A stretch of DNA of 64,000 nucleotides, from NCBI GenBank assembly GCA_045533485.1, contig JAZSHX010000040.1:1-64000 (forward strand), given 5' to 3'. Positions 1 to 7,937 of this stretch are shown piece after piece. The position numbers and the translations under genes were made by a program. Positions within the stretch are counted from its first letter, which is position 1. Each line of letters starts with the position of its first letter. This DNA comes from Scatosoma sp045533485. GTDB lineage: Bacteria; Bacillota; Clostridia; Christensenellales; Borkfalkiaceae. The notes below the pieces were generated by a model. The model searched no databases. It saw only the letters and a list, made by a program, of their open reading frames with translations, and was not told the origin of the DNA.

Positions 1-94
1 GCGGCTTGTTTTTACGCTATTTTTCGCTCGAATTTCGCACGATATATAAAAAGACAAGTTCACCATCGGGAACTTGTCTTTGTTTATTTTTGGG
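1..94. repeat. Direct repeat copy 1 with internal terminator-like hairpin
   Basis: Bases 1-94 recur identically at 182-275 (offset 181). The unit contains a perfect 10-bp stem (51-60 with 71-80, loop 61-70) followed by a T-rich tract. It would work as a rho-independent terminator on the plus strand, and also on the minus strand, where the stem is followed by TTTTTATATAT. The repeat starts at the window edge, so its true left end is unknown. No gene is seen in it. Confidence 0.85.
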
Positions 95-181
95 AAGTCG
101 GATCGTAGCCATGTCGTTCTGTGAGCCAAGGAGTTGAACAACTTGCTTGTCTTCCTAAGACCGCTTGGCCTCCGACTTGGT

Positions 182-275
182 GCGGCTTGTTTTTACGCTA
201 TTTTTCGCTCGAATTTCGCACGATATATAAAAAGACAAGTTCACCATCGGGAACTTGTCTTTGTTTATTTTTGGG
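182..275. repeat. Direct repeat copy 2 with internal terminator-like hairpin
   Basis: This is the second identical copy of the 94-bp unit at 1-94. Its hairpin arms are 232-241 and 252-261, with a T-rich tract to 272. Read on the minus strand it lies downstream of surE (stop at 459) and could end that operon's transcript. Between the copies, AAGTCGGA at 95-102 and TCCGACTT at 171-178 form an 8-bp inverted repeat, so the spacer is itself bracketed. Confidence 0.85.
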
Positions 276-284
276 GTGTTTTTT

Positions 285-369
285 GAGATTCTATCACTCC
301 ACTGCGTTCCGCTCCAGAATGACAATCCCACTGTCATCCTGGAAGGAGTGCAACGACTGATAGGATCTC
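285..369. repeat. Intergenic palindromic repeat element
   Basis: The left arm (285-324, beginning GAGATTCTATCACTCC and ending CCAGAATGACA) and right arm (332-369, beginning TGTCATCCTGGA and ending GGATCTC) are imperfect inverted copies. The sequence GCGTTCCGCTCCAGAATGAC (304-323) recurs at 422-441. The GAGATTCT...AGAATGACA style matches a palindromic intergenic element known from many bacterial genomes; that identification is from memory. No protein gene in 1-458 is supported. Confidence 0.65.
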
Positions 370-458
370 TTGTTTTGGAAATTCCATACTCGCATTCGCT
401 CGTAGCGTCGCTAACGCTCGCGCGTTCCGCTCCAGAATGACACACCTGTGTAACCCTT

Positions 459-1181
459 TCACTTATCCTTCCACTTTTCAAACACTTGCATATTCGTGCG
501 CGTAATGGCAAGCGGCGTTATCGAAATGTACCCGTTGACAATCGCTACGGTGTCGCGGTGGATATCGTCGGGGAATTCGTCGGGAATCGGCTCTCCGTCT
601 TGGATATACATATCTTCTTCGTCCAGCTTGATAAATCTATCGGAAAAATAGAAAGAGCCCTGCTCCGTAACACGCACGCCCTGCACTTGGTAGGGAATAT
701 TCACGTTATACACGGGGTTTTCGTCCAGCAATTTGTTTTGCATAATAAAACCGTACGCCTTATCCAAATGCTTGACGGCGTTTTCTTGGTCGTCGTGAAA
801 CGCCGAAAACGCAATGGCAGGTACGCCCAAACGCACTGCTTCAAAGGTCGCCGCAATCGTGCCCGAATACACGATGTCCGCACCCACGTTCACGCCCTTG
901 TTCACGCCCGACAGCACCAAATCGTATTTTTCGCCCAAGCCCAGCACGCCGAAACGCACGCAGTCCGCAGGCGTGGAATCTACCGAATACGCCGTGATAC
1001 CCTCGATAAACGGCACTTTTTTTATCTCTATTTTTTTGACGATTTCAATGGCGTGGCTTTTCGCGCTTTGCTCCACTTTGGGCGCAATCACGGTCACTTC
1101 GCCCAGCTTTTTCGCCCACTGCGCCAAAAGACGAATACCCAGCGCGTTTACGCCGTCGTCGTTGGTGATCAATATTTTCAT
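459..1181 (-). CDS. surE: 5'/3'-nucleotidase SurE
   Basis: SurE family metal-dependent nucleoside 5'/3'-monophosphate phosphatase, cytosolic, 240 residues (family about 250). The N-terminus MKILITNDDG carries the metal-binding Asp pair at residues 8-9. The second signature, SGVNKGVNVGADIVYSGT, is intact. The start ATG overlaps the stop of the upstream DHH phosphoesterase by four bases (ATGA), so the two are translationally coupled. It is the last gene of a three-gene unit driven from the promoter at 3180-3209. The combination suggests nucleotide salvage or oligonucleotide turnover. Confidence 0.96.
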   Translation of the reverse strand: MKILITNDDGVNALGIRLLAQWAKKLGEVTVIAPKVEQSAKSHAIEIVKKIEIKKVPFIEGITAYSVDSTPADCVRFGVLGLGEKYDLVLSGVNKGVNVGADIVYSGTIAATFEAVRLGVPAIAFSAFHDDQENAVKHLDKAYGFIMQNKLLDENPVYNVNIPYQVQGVRVTEQGSFYFSDRFIKLDEEDMYIQDGEPIPDEFPDDIHRDTVAIVNGYISITPLAITRTNMQVFEKWKDK

Positions 1182-2155
1182 AACCAGCCCTCATTTTTTT
1201 GCTTATACGCTTTCAAGCGCGCGTCGGCGTCCTGAATAAGCTGTTGCATTTCCACTTTGGAGTGTACGGTTGCGCCGCTTGCGCAGGCATGGCCGCCGCC
1301 GTTATATTTTTCTGCAATTTCACTCACCGTCACAAACCGCGAACGAAGCCGCACGCGGATACTGCCGTCGTCGTTTTGGATAAACGCAAGCCAAATAAGC
1401 GAACCCTTGATTTTTTCCATATACGAAACGACCGCGCTTGCCTGTTCGTTGGAGAGCCCGAATTTGCGTTTCATGCGCTTGCTTACGTAGATATACGCCA
1501 CGCCGTTTTCCGTGATGTGCATTTTTTTGTAAATTTGCGATTCAAACTTGAACGAAGAAAAATCTTTCAAATACAGGTTGGCATAAATCACGTCCGTGTC
1601 AATGCCTTGGTTTAATAAAATACCTGCAAGGCGCATCGTTTCGCCCGATACGTCTCTAAATTGAAATCTGCCCGAATCGGTGACCATGCCCGTATACAAA
1701 TACGTAGCCGCTTGCTTGTCGATTTTTAATTCGTCCTTGAACGCGTCGTAAAACGCCACTACCATTTCGCAAGTGGACGAACGCAATTCTTCCACCCACT
1801 CCGTTTGCGCGTACGATTCCACGGGGATATGGTGGTCGAATTTGATAAGCTCCTTGCAAAGCGTATATTTCTTGTTGGAAATTCTATCGTGCGTGCCCGT
1901 ATCCATCACAAGCCCCACGGCGTCCTTGTATTCTTCATCGGCAAGGGGTGCATCTTCACCGCCCAAGAACGCCAAATACTCAGAAAAATCCGCGTTTTGC
2001 AGATAGATTTTCTTTTCGGGAAAGCTAAGCTGTAAAATGCGTTGCATACCTTTCGTCGAACCGATAGCGTCGCCGTCGGGACGGAAATGGCGAAAAATGA
2101 TAATTTTATCATACTCTTTAATTTTATCTAAAACTTTTTGCATTTGCTCGTTCAT
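1178..2155 (-). CDS. nrnA: DHH/DHHA1 phosphoesterase, NrnA-like (copy A)
   Basis: Bifunctional oligoribonuclease/pAp-phosphatase type enzyme, 325 residues, degrading nano-RNA or 3'-phosphoadenosine phosphate in the cytosol. Visible motifs are HFRPDGDAIGS (metal-binding, near residue 23), DTGTHDRIS, the DHH core in FDHHIP, and the DHHA1 glycine-rich end GGGHACASGA. It lies 15 bp after its paralogue at 2171-3118 and overlaps surE by 4 bp. Which paralogue acts on nano-RNA, pAp or cyclic-dinucleotide products cannot be told from sequence. Confidence 0.92.
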   Translation of the reverse strand: MNEQMQKVLDKIKEYDKIIIFRHFRPDGDAIGSTKGMQRILQLSFPEKKIYLQNADFSEYLAFLGGEDAPLADEEYKDAVGLVMDTGTHDRISNKKYTLCKELIKFDHHIPVESYAQTEWVEELRSSTCEMVVAFYDAFKDELKIDKQAATYLYTGMVTDSGRFQFRDVSGETMRLAGILLNQGIDTDVIYANLYLKDFSSFKFESQIYKKMHITENGVAYIYVSKRMKRKFGLSNEQASAVVSYMEKIKGSLIWLAFIQNDDGSIRVRLRSRFVTVSEIAEKYNGGGHACASGATVHSKVEMQQLIQDADARLKAYKQKNEGWL

Positions 2156-2170
2156 TGTCTTTATTCTCCT

Positions 2171-3118
2171 TTATTCGCCGTGATTTGCCGTTACAAGCGC
2201 GTCTAAATCCGCCAAAAGCGCCATCGCCGCGGCTTTATCCGCTACGGACGCGCCGCTTGCTTTCGCGTGACCGCCGCCGCCGTACTTGACGGCAATCGGG
2301 TTGATATTGTATTTAGAAGAACGGATTTCCACCAACACCTTTTCGTCCGTTTCCGTGAAGTTCACCCACACGTCCACGCCGCGCAAATCCGCCATTGTAC
2401 CGACCATACCGCGCGAAATGGTGAACGTATCCACGCCGTAAGTGGGCAATTCTTCTTTCGTCGTGTAAATATACGCTACGTTATTTGCCGTGAATTGAAT
2501 TTTTAAGATAAATTTTGCGCGCAGCTGCACCGAAGAAAAATCGTCCGCATACAGCGCCGAATACACGCTTGTGATATCGAACGGCTGCTCTAAAAGCTTA
2601 GCCGCCAAACGAAACGTTTGCGACGTTGTCGAATCGTAGCGGAAACGCCCCGAATCGGTGACCATGCCCGTGTACAACGCCTTTGCCGACGCAGGGGAAA
2701 GCGCTAAATTGCACTGCACTGCAAAATCCGTGATAAGTCCGCAACAGCTTTCATACGACGTGTCTACCTTTTCGATATCCGTAATTTTTTCCGCATAAAT
2801 ATGGTGGTCGAAACGCACGGTTTTTTGCGCTGTTTTATACCGTTCGTCGCTGATAAGCGTGCTTGCGCCCGTGTCCAAAACGATGGCAAGCGCGCCAAAA
2901 TACGTTTCGTCGGCAATTTCGTCCATCACCGCGCCGTCCATAAACGCAAAACGCTTGGGCGCGTCGCCCACGATATACACTTTTTTATCGGGATAATTGT
3001 CCAAAATGATATGCTTTAAGCCTATTTGACTGCCCATCGCGTCGCCGTCGGGGCTGGTATGGCGGTGAATAATAATCGTATCAAACCGCTCGATTTCTTG
3101 TAAAATTTCTTGAAACAT
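2171..3118 (-). CDS. DHH/DHHA1 phosphoesterase, NrnA-like (copy B)
   Basis: A second NrnA-type DHH/DHHA1 protein, 315 residues with the start used here. Motifs are HRHTSPDGDAMGS, VLDTGAS, FDHHIYAE and GGGGHAKASGA, so all catalytic motifs are kept. An in-frame ATG at 3157 exists, but it lies only about 16 nt after the predicted transcription start and has no ribosome site. The ATG at 3118 is preceded by GTGGGGAAA and is preferred. It heads the B-A-surE operon. Sequence divergence from copy A suggests an old duplication with split substrate roles. Confidence 0.9.
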   Translation of the reverse strand: MFQEILQEIERFDTIIIHRHTSPDGDAMGSQIGLKHIILDNYPDKKVYIVGDAPKRFAFMDGAVMDEIADETYFGALAIVLDTGASTLISDERYKTAQKTVRFDHHIYAEKITDIEKVDTSYESCCGLITDFAVQCNLALSPASAKALYTGMVTDSGRFRYDSTTSQTFRLAAKLLEQPFDITSVYSALYADDFSSVQLRAKFILKIQFTANNVAYIYTTKEELPTYGVDTFTISRGMVGTMADLRGVDVWVNFTETDEKVLVEIRSSKYNINPIAVKYGGGGHAKASGASVADKAAAMALLADLDALVTANHGE

Positions 3119-3179
3119 ATATGCGTTTCCCCACTTATTTTCCTTTGCTTTGCACATAGTTCACACTACGCCATTTCAT

Positions 3180-3209
3180 ATTATACCATAAACGTATGCG
3201 CGTTGTCAA
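3180..3209 (-). promoter_or_regulatory. Sigma-A type promoter of the DHH-DHH-surE operon
   Basis: On the minus strand a perfect TTGACA (3204-3209) is separated by 18 bp from a perfect TATAAT (3180-3185). The predicted start is near 3173, leaving a 55-nt leader to the ATG at 3118. Confidence 0.85.
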
Positions 3210-3239
3210 CGCTCCACCGCAAAGCTTGCGAAAAATATA

Positions 3240-3270
3240 GAAAATTCCCGTAAAGCCGAAGCTTTACGGG
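3240..3270 (-). terminator. Intrinsic terminator after the chimeric response regulator
   Basis: A perfect 10-bp stem (3247-3256 with 3261-3270, loop 4) is followed on the minus strand by AATTTTC and more T residues. It sits 45 bp after the stop of the gene at 3315-3839. Confidence 0.85.
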
Positions 3271-3314
3271 AGATGTTTAGGGGTATAGCCACGCACCATG
3301 TACGCGTTGAACGC

Positions 3315-3839
3315 TTACAAAAGTATTTTTATGCACAAGGACTTGCCGTCCGCGCTGTGCGCGCTTATCTTACCTTTATGCGCCAAAACGATTGCCTGCA
3401 CGGACGAAAGCCCGATACCAAAGCCGCCGTTGTGGGAATTGCGCGAAGTTTCCAAACGGTAAATGCTGTCCGTCATCGGGTTTCGTCTACGCGCAACGGC
3501 ACGGATACGCGCCAACAGCTCTTTCATTTCAAAAGGTTTGGTGATATAATCGTCCGCGCCGCTGTCCAACCCGATAATTTTATCTTCCGTTTGCGTTTTC
3601 GCCGTGAGCATAATCACGGGCACGTTGTTTTTGCGCGCGCGTAAATGCGCCACCACTTGCAACCCGTCTTTTTTCGGCATCATCACGTCCAAAAGCACCA
3701 CGTCGTATAAGTTGGTTTCCGCATAATCGATGGCTTCCTGCCCATCGTAAACGGCGTCCACCGAATAATTATTTTTCTTCAATATCGCAACCAAAACGTC
3801 CGACAGCGCTTTTTCGTCTTCCGCAAGCAATATTCGCAT
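3315..3839 (-). pseudogene. Chimeric remnant: response-regulator receiver fused to the tail of a histidine kinase
   Basis: Residues 1-118 are a complete receiver domain: acidic pair E7-D8, phospho-acceptor D51 in LLDVMMP, T79 and K101. OmpR-type regulators continue into a winged-helix DNA-binding domain. Here the frame instead passes at about residue 120 into SIYRLETSRNSHNGGFGIGL, the F and G2 boxes of a histidine-kinase ATPase domain, and ends like a kinase C-terminus. The simplest reading is an in-frame deletion that joined adjacent regulator and kinase genes, removing the DNA-binding domain, membrane sensor, phospho-histidine and most of the ATPase domain. The ORF is open, with ribosome site AGAAGGAAGG and a terminator, so a receiver-only phosphate sink is possible. 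A chimeric assembly is the alternative. Confidence 0.75.
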
Positions 3840-4028
3840 ATTTTTCCTTCCTTCTTTTTTTGATATTATGTCATATCAAAATTAAGCAAACCTTAAACGG
3901 ACAAAGCGATAGTTTCGTACCTGCCCTAACCGTTTCATATCCTTTTACTTTGTTTTGCCTTGTATAGCCACCTATATTATACTTAATTTTTCGCAAAAAA
4001 GCAAGTGGGCAAACGGGTTTTACCGCAA

Positions 4029-4065
4029 GGAAAACCGCGGTGGGAAAACCCACCGCGGTTTTTTT
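4029..4065 (-). terminator. Intrinsic terminator after the Ig-like secreted protein
   Basis: A perfect 12-bp GC-rich stem (4033-4044 with 4049-4060, loop 4) is followed by T residues on both strands. It lies 36 bp past the stop at 4096 and ends the minus-strand transcript. Confidence 0.85.
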
Positions 4066-4095
4066 CTTTTCGCCCTCCAAAGAGCGTTTGCGTTT

Positions 4096-6399
4096 TTATG
4101 CTGCGTAGTTCACTACGAAATCGTCAAGGTAAACCACCGTACCGCTGCCAAGCGTACCGTTTGCATCGCTGAGCGTAACGCGAATACCGAAGTAATAAGG
4201 CGTACCCGAAACAGCGCCGCTTGCATTGCGAAGGAACGTACCGTCTTCTGCAAAGGAGATCTTATACAGGGCTGCAGGAAGCGTTACTTTTACGTTGCCG
4301 TCCACGATTTCCGTCGTGCACATACCCCATTGCCAAATATCAAAGGCGCCAGCCGAACCGTACCAAGCAATCGTCGCTTCGTGCATTCTGCTAACCGTCG
4401 TAATGTCGGTTTCTGCGGATACCGTGAAGGTAATGCTTTCCGCATTGTTTTCATAGAATGCCCAGTGCAAGTATTCATGCGAAATGGAGAAACCGCCTGC
4501 ATTGGAGCCCATCGTGAATTTCAACGCTTTATCGCCTTCGTGCGTAACGATACCGTTGAGCGTCCATTTTGCGTTGGGATCTACGCCGATAAACCAGTTG
4601 TCGCCGTCTTCAAAGTTGATAGAGTTGGTAGGGGTTGTTAATACGGGACGGATATCATCCACGTAACCGCCTTGCGAATAACCGGAAGCTTTGTACCATA
4701 CGTTCAAATACAAGTCGGTAAGCGTTGCGTAACCGGAAATGGAGTTTGCTTTATACGCGCCGTTTTCATCGAAATGCTTTTCGTACAACGCCTTGGGCAA
4801 GCGTGCCAAGAAATAGCCGCCGTCCGCTACGTAGGTAAGGTAACTGCCCGAACCGCTGTATGCATCCTTATTTGCCGCAAAGCCCGCATAGTTTACAACC
4901 GTTGCTGCAAGATCTAAAGGATATACCTTAAATTCAAGATATGCCGCGTCGTTTTCATTGAAAATGTAATGCAAATACGATTGAGAAATCTTGATAGAGT
5001 TGGAGTTGACTTGCGCTTGCATCTTCATCGCATAACCGTCGGTCGTTTTTACAAGGTTGGTAGAAACGTTTGCGCTTGTCGTACCGCCGGGGATTGCACC
5101 GTGCGCATAACCGTCTTCAAACGTGATGGTATCCAACGTGTAGTCGCCCACAATAATATCGTCGAAATACACTTTACTTGCATGGGCGTATTCTGCTGCA
5201 TCCGCCGCACCCGTCGCGGAGAAAGCAACGCGCATGTGGTGGCTAAATCCGTCGCCAAGCGCTTGCATATTTTCCCAGTTGTCCTTGCTGTACGTGAAAT
5301 AGAACGCATACAAGCCGCCGTCTACGGGCGTACCTTCCATAAAGAACGCACCGTTATTGTGATAACCGTACATTACGTTGTAGGAAATGTCGATGTTTTC
5401 TTGCAAATAACGCACGTAAGGCATATCCGAATAAATCGTCCAAGAGAAGAAATCGTGGTTTTCAAATACCCAGCTTAAATAATCGGTGTTAAACTGGAAT
5501 TTGAACATACTTACTTCCGCGTCTTCATACACGGCAAGCGCTTGGTTGCCGCCTTCCAGCGTTGCCACGTTCCAGTTTTGACCGCCTTGTACGTTAGCCA
5601 AAGGAGAAGCGGTTGTATCGCCTTCAAAACCGTATTTTTCGCCCCAAGTGCTTACAATTTCGCAAACCGTACCTGCGCCGCCCATAACCGCGTTGATTTT
5701 CGCTTTGCCTGCGCCCGTTACCGTCACTTTACCGTTGTTATCTACGGTTGCAACGCTGTCGTCGGACGAAGACCACATAACGCTATATCCGGCAGGCGTC
5801 GTCGTTGCCGTAAGCTGCACAGTTTCGCCAACTTCCGCTTCGATGCTTTGTCCGTCGTTTTCGCCAAGCGAAATTGCGCTTACTGCATTTGCAACGAACG
5901 CGTCTAATTGCGCGTCTACCGCACCGCCTGCCAAAACTTTAGAAGCCGTTTTTGCGATGCTGGTCGTTGCAGGCGCTGTTTGATGTACCACTTCGCCGTT
6001 TACTTCTACGTACGAAACAGCCGTAACTTCCGTTACGTAATCGCCTACGGGAATTCCCAAAAGCACTGCGTTCCAACCGCTGCCGTCTTCACGCCAAACG
6101 CTTGCAGGTACTTTCAAGTTGTATTCTTGTGCTTCGCCCAACACGCTGGACGTGAACGAAAGCACCGTGTAGTGTTCCGCGCCTTCCGTATCTTTCAATA
6201 CGTCGGGGCAGTTTACCTTAAATCTCAAGCCCGTGGGGTTGGTTGCGCTGTCCGCTACGCCCAAACGCACGGAAGCGTCCGTAATCGTAAAGGTTGCCCA
6301 GTCGGTTTCCGCTTGTGCGGTCACGTCAGCCGCGCCTACGCCTGCGCAAAGCGCCGCTGCAAATGCCAAAGAAGCTACCAAAGAAATTTTCTTTCTCAT
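4096..6399 (-). CDS. Secreted Ig-like (BIG2) protein with three beta-sandwich-like repeats
   Basis: 767 residues. The N-terminal signal peptide (MRKKISLVASLAFAAALCAG, then a small-residue cleavage region) predicts export. Around residues 180-255 is a bacterial Ig-like group 2 domain (VTLTATTTPAG-like strand, WSSSDDSVATVD, GKVTVTGAGKA). Three diverged repeats of about 160-170 residues follow, each opening with FEGD or FEDG and rich in aromatic residues, resembling carbohydrate-binding jelly-rolls; binding is inference. No sortase motif or enzyme domain is seen. The start at 6399 has ribosome site AGGAGG. A longer in-frame start lies inside the upstream small ORF, whose stop overlaps this ATG (ATGA). 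The divergent AraC gene and nearby alpha-galactosidase suggest a glycan-related role. Confidence 0.85.
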   Translation of the reverse strand: MRKKISLVASLAFAAALCAGVGAADVTAQAETDWATFTITDASVRLGVADSATNPTGLRFKVNCPDVLKDTEGAEHYTVLSFTSSVLGEAQEYNLKVPASVWREDGSGWNAVLLGIPVGDYVTEVTAVSYVEVNGEVVHQTAPATTSIAKTASKVLAGGAVDAQLDAFVANAVSAISLGENDGQSIEAEVGETVQLTATTTPAGYSVMWSSSDDSVATVDNNGKVTVTGAGKAKINAVMGGAGTVCEIVSTWGEKYGFEGDTTASPLANVQGGQNWNVATLEGGNQALAVYEDAEVSMFKFQFNTDYLSWVFENHDFFSWTIYSDMPYVRYLQENIDISYNVMYGYHNNGAFFMEGTPVDGGLYAFYFTYSKDNWENMQALGDGFSHHMRVAFSATGAADAAEYAHASKVYFDDIIVGDYTLDTITFEDGYAHGAIPGGTTSANVSTNLVKTTDGYAMKMQAQVNSNSIKISQSYLHYIFNENDAAYLEFKVYPLDLAATVVNYAGFAANKDAYSGSGSYLTYVADGGYFLARLPKALYEKHFDENGAYKANSISGYATLTDLYLNVWYKASGYSQGGYVDDIRPVLTTPTNSINFEDGDNWFIGVDPNAKWTLNGIVTHEGDKALKFTMGSNAGGFSISHEYLHWAFYENNAESITFTVSAETDITTVSRMHEATIAWYGSAGAFDIWQWGMCTTEIVDGNVKVTLPAALYKISFAEDGTFLRNASGAVSGTPYYFGIRVTLSDANGTLGSGTVVYLDDFVVNYAA

Positions 6400-6548
6400 T
6401 GCCACGTTTCCTCCTTGCTGTTTGCGTTGCCGGGGAACCAAACACCGTTGTCCCCTGTTTCTGCTTCCGTGAATTCCGCCGACGCCGTTAAAACGTCTGC
6501 ATCGTCAAGGATAAGCAATTTGAGTTCAAAAGCTTCATACTTTCTCAT
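6396..6548 (-). CDS. 50-residue small protein coupled to the secreted Ig-like protein
   Basis: This ORF begins MRKYEAFELKLLILDDADVL, continues with an acidic middle (EFTEAETGD) and ends with WQ. It has a strong ribosome site (TAGGAGGATATAAGAAA before ATG), and its TGA overlaps the ATG of the Ig-like protein by four bases, a classic coupling arrangement. There is no signal peptide or membrane segment. I recall similar small MKKYE-type proteins in other Clostridia, without known function. It may be a leader that couples translation, or a peptide in its own right. Confidence 0.7.
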   Translation of the reverse strand: MRKYEAFELKLLILDDADVLTASAEFTEAETGDNGVWFPGNANSKEETWQ

Positions 6549-6616
6549 TTTCTTATATCCTCCTATAAGATTTTTTATTGATTTATGCCCTGTTACGGGT
6601 TGTATCCAAATAAATA

Positions 6617-6645
6617 TTTACTTGCTTGTTCTACAAGCAAGTAAA
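6617..6645. repeat. 13-bp perfect inverted repeat in the leader of the small ORF
   Basis: TTTACTTGCTTGT (6617-6629) and ACAAGCAAGTAAA (6633-6645) are perfect inverted copies around a 3-bp centre. The element lies about 70 bp upstream of the small ORF start. It could be an operator for the neighbouring AraC protein or an RNA hairpin. GGACGCGTCC, a 10-bp palindrome, follows at 6646-6655. Confidence 0.7.
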
Positions 6646-6671
6646 GGACGCGTCCTTGTCTATCTCACCTT

Positions 6672-6741
6672 TTACGCATCGCCCAACCCCGTCGTTCTCA
6701 ATCCCTGCGGATTGTGCGCATTGAAAAACGGCGGGCGATAC
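6672..6741. other. Possible structured leader in the AraC/Ig-like intergenic region
   Basis: The 432 bp between the small ORF and the AraC start hold no further supported gene. Within it ATCGCC pairs with GGCGAT, CGTCGTT with AACGGCG (one G-U), and CAATCC with GGATTG around CTGC, giving nested helices. On the plus strand an AAAAAGGAGG sequence follows but only a short open frame starts there. No known riboswitch class is recognised. Confidence 0.3.
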
Positions 6742-6918
6742 GCCAAAAAGGAGGTATAACGATACGTGTTTGCGTTTTCACGCTTTTTTTGAACTCACGT
6801 CACTTTATATCATCATTTTATCACATAAAACCGCCCATTGTAAATGGCTGTTTTCGCCATATCTATGGCAATTTTAACGATTTGCCGCGGTTGCCCGAAA
6901 ATGGACAATACGAATATA

Positions 6919-6947
6919 TTGACATATCTTATGGCAAAAGATATGAT
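6919..6947 (+). promoter_or_regulatory. Promoter of the AraC-family regulator
   Basis: TTGACA (6919-6924), a 17-bp spacer and TATGAT (6942-6947). The predicted start near 6954 excludes every in-frame start codon upstream of 6975. Confidence 0.85.
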
Positions 6948-6980
6948 AAGGATAGAAAACCGCAAAAAAGGAAAATGTAT

Positions 6981-7886
6981 ATGGTTCACATCTTTATCAA
7001 ATACGATTCAAAAAACGGAATTCGCTTTCATCATAGCACCGACACCTATGAAGAAGGAGAAAAAGCGTCGGTCATTGCCGAAACGCACGATTTGTGCGAA
7101 ATTTTCCTTTTACTGCGCGGAAAGGTCACCTATTTTATCGAAGGGAAACAATATCATCCGCAACCGATGGATTTGATTATCGTTTCTCCGCACGAATTGC
7201 ACTCGCTTAAAATCGACACGTCCGCGCCGTACGAACGTATGGTATTGCATTTTTCCCTTGATTTGTTGGCAAAGCTTAAAGACATCGACCTGCTTGCGCC
7301 CTTTAAGCAAGCCAAGCATCTTTCCCACCTAATCCCTGCAAAATTAGTCAAGCAAACAAATCTTTTAGCGCATTTTAACGCTTTGAAAAAGATTTTTTCC
7401 AACAAATCCACGCTTACCGATTTATACGCACTGCGCGTGTTATACGACGTGTTGGCAGAGCTTTTGACGCTGCCGGAAAACTCCACGCTGATCGGGCAAA
7501 CGGGACAGTCCACCAAACACACGGTGCATACCGTTTCCCAAAAATGTATCCAGTACGTCAACGACCATATCCACCTGCCGTTGACCGCGCAGGACGTTGC
7601 CAAGGGGCTAAATCTTAGCGCGTCGCACCTGCAAAGCACTTTCAAACAGGAAATCGGCGTGCCCTTGCATAAATATATCATCACGCAAAAGATACATCTT
7701 GCCGCGCAAATGTTGCACAGCGGTTCTACGCCGCAGGAAGCGGCGAATGCGCTGGGATATACCTATTACAAGAGCTTTTACCGCAATTTTTGCCAAATTA
7801 TGGAATATCCGCCCAGCTGGCGGCCGTTCTATCACCAACGGCGTTGGGTGGATAACGAAGAGTTAGACCACACCCCTACCAAATAA
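6981..7886 (+). CDS. AraC-family transcriptional regulator
   Basis: 301 residues. Residues about 15-110 form a cupin-like sensor (HDLCEIFLLLRGKVTYFIEG, then a PMDLIIVSPHELH turn). The C-terminal 100 residues hold the two AraC helix-turn-helix units (AQDVAKGLNLSASHLQSTF and the signature ANALGYTYYKSFYRNF). The frame is open upstream to 6714, but the promoter at 6919-6947 makes those codons untranscribed. ATG 6981 has AAGG at a 9-nt spacing; ATG 6975 is a poorer alternative. It is divergent from the small ORF/Ig-like pair and convergent with an alpha-galactosidase gene, so galactoside-responsive control is a reasonable inference. Confidence 0.9.
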   Translation: MVHIFIKYDSKNGIRFHHSTDTYEEGEKASVIAETHDLCEIFLLLRGKVTYFIEGKQYHPQPMDLIIVSPHELHSLKIDTSAPYERMVLHFSLDLLAKLKDIDLLAPFKQAKHLSHLIPAKLVKQTNLLAHFNALKKIFSNKSTLTDLYALRVLYDVLAELLTLPENSTLIGQTGQSTKHTVHTVSQKCIQYVNDHIHLPLTAQDVAKGLNLSASHLQSTFKQEIGVPLHKYIITQKIHLAAQMLHSGSTPQEAANALGYTYYKSFYRNFCQIMEYPPSWRPFYHQRRWVDNEELDHTPTK

Positions 7887-7891
7887 AAAAC

Positions 7892-7919
7892 AACCGTATC
7901 CCCTGCAAGGGATACGGTT
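7892..7919. terminator. Bidirectional terminator between araC-type gene and alpha-galactosidase
   Basis: A perfect 11-bp stem (7892-7902 with 7909-7919, loop 6) lies between two convergent genes. T-rich flanks on both strands (TTTTCGTTTG on plus, GTTTTTTATTTG on minus) let it serve both. Confidence 0.85.
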
Positions 7920-7937
7920 TTCGTTTGTCTTTAATTT

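Noticed and set aside
121..511. Open frames of 61-118 codons on both strands in the left repeat region
   Set aside because: They run through repeated hairpins and palindromes, have no ribosome sites, and encode low-complexity, non-family sequence.
486..1239. Long plus-strand frames opposite surE
   Set aside because: They are shadows of a firmly identified gene on the other strand, as are most long antisense frames in the window.
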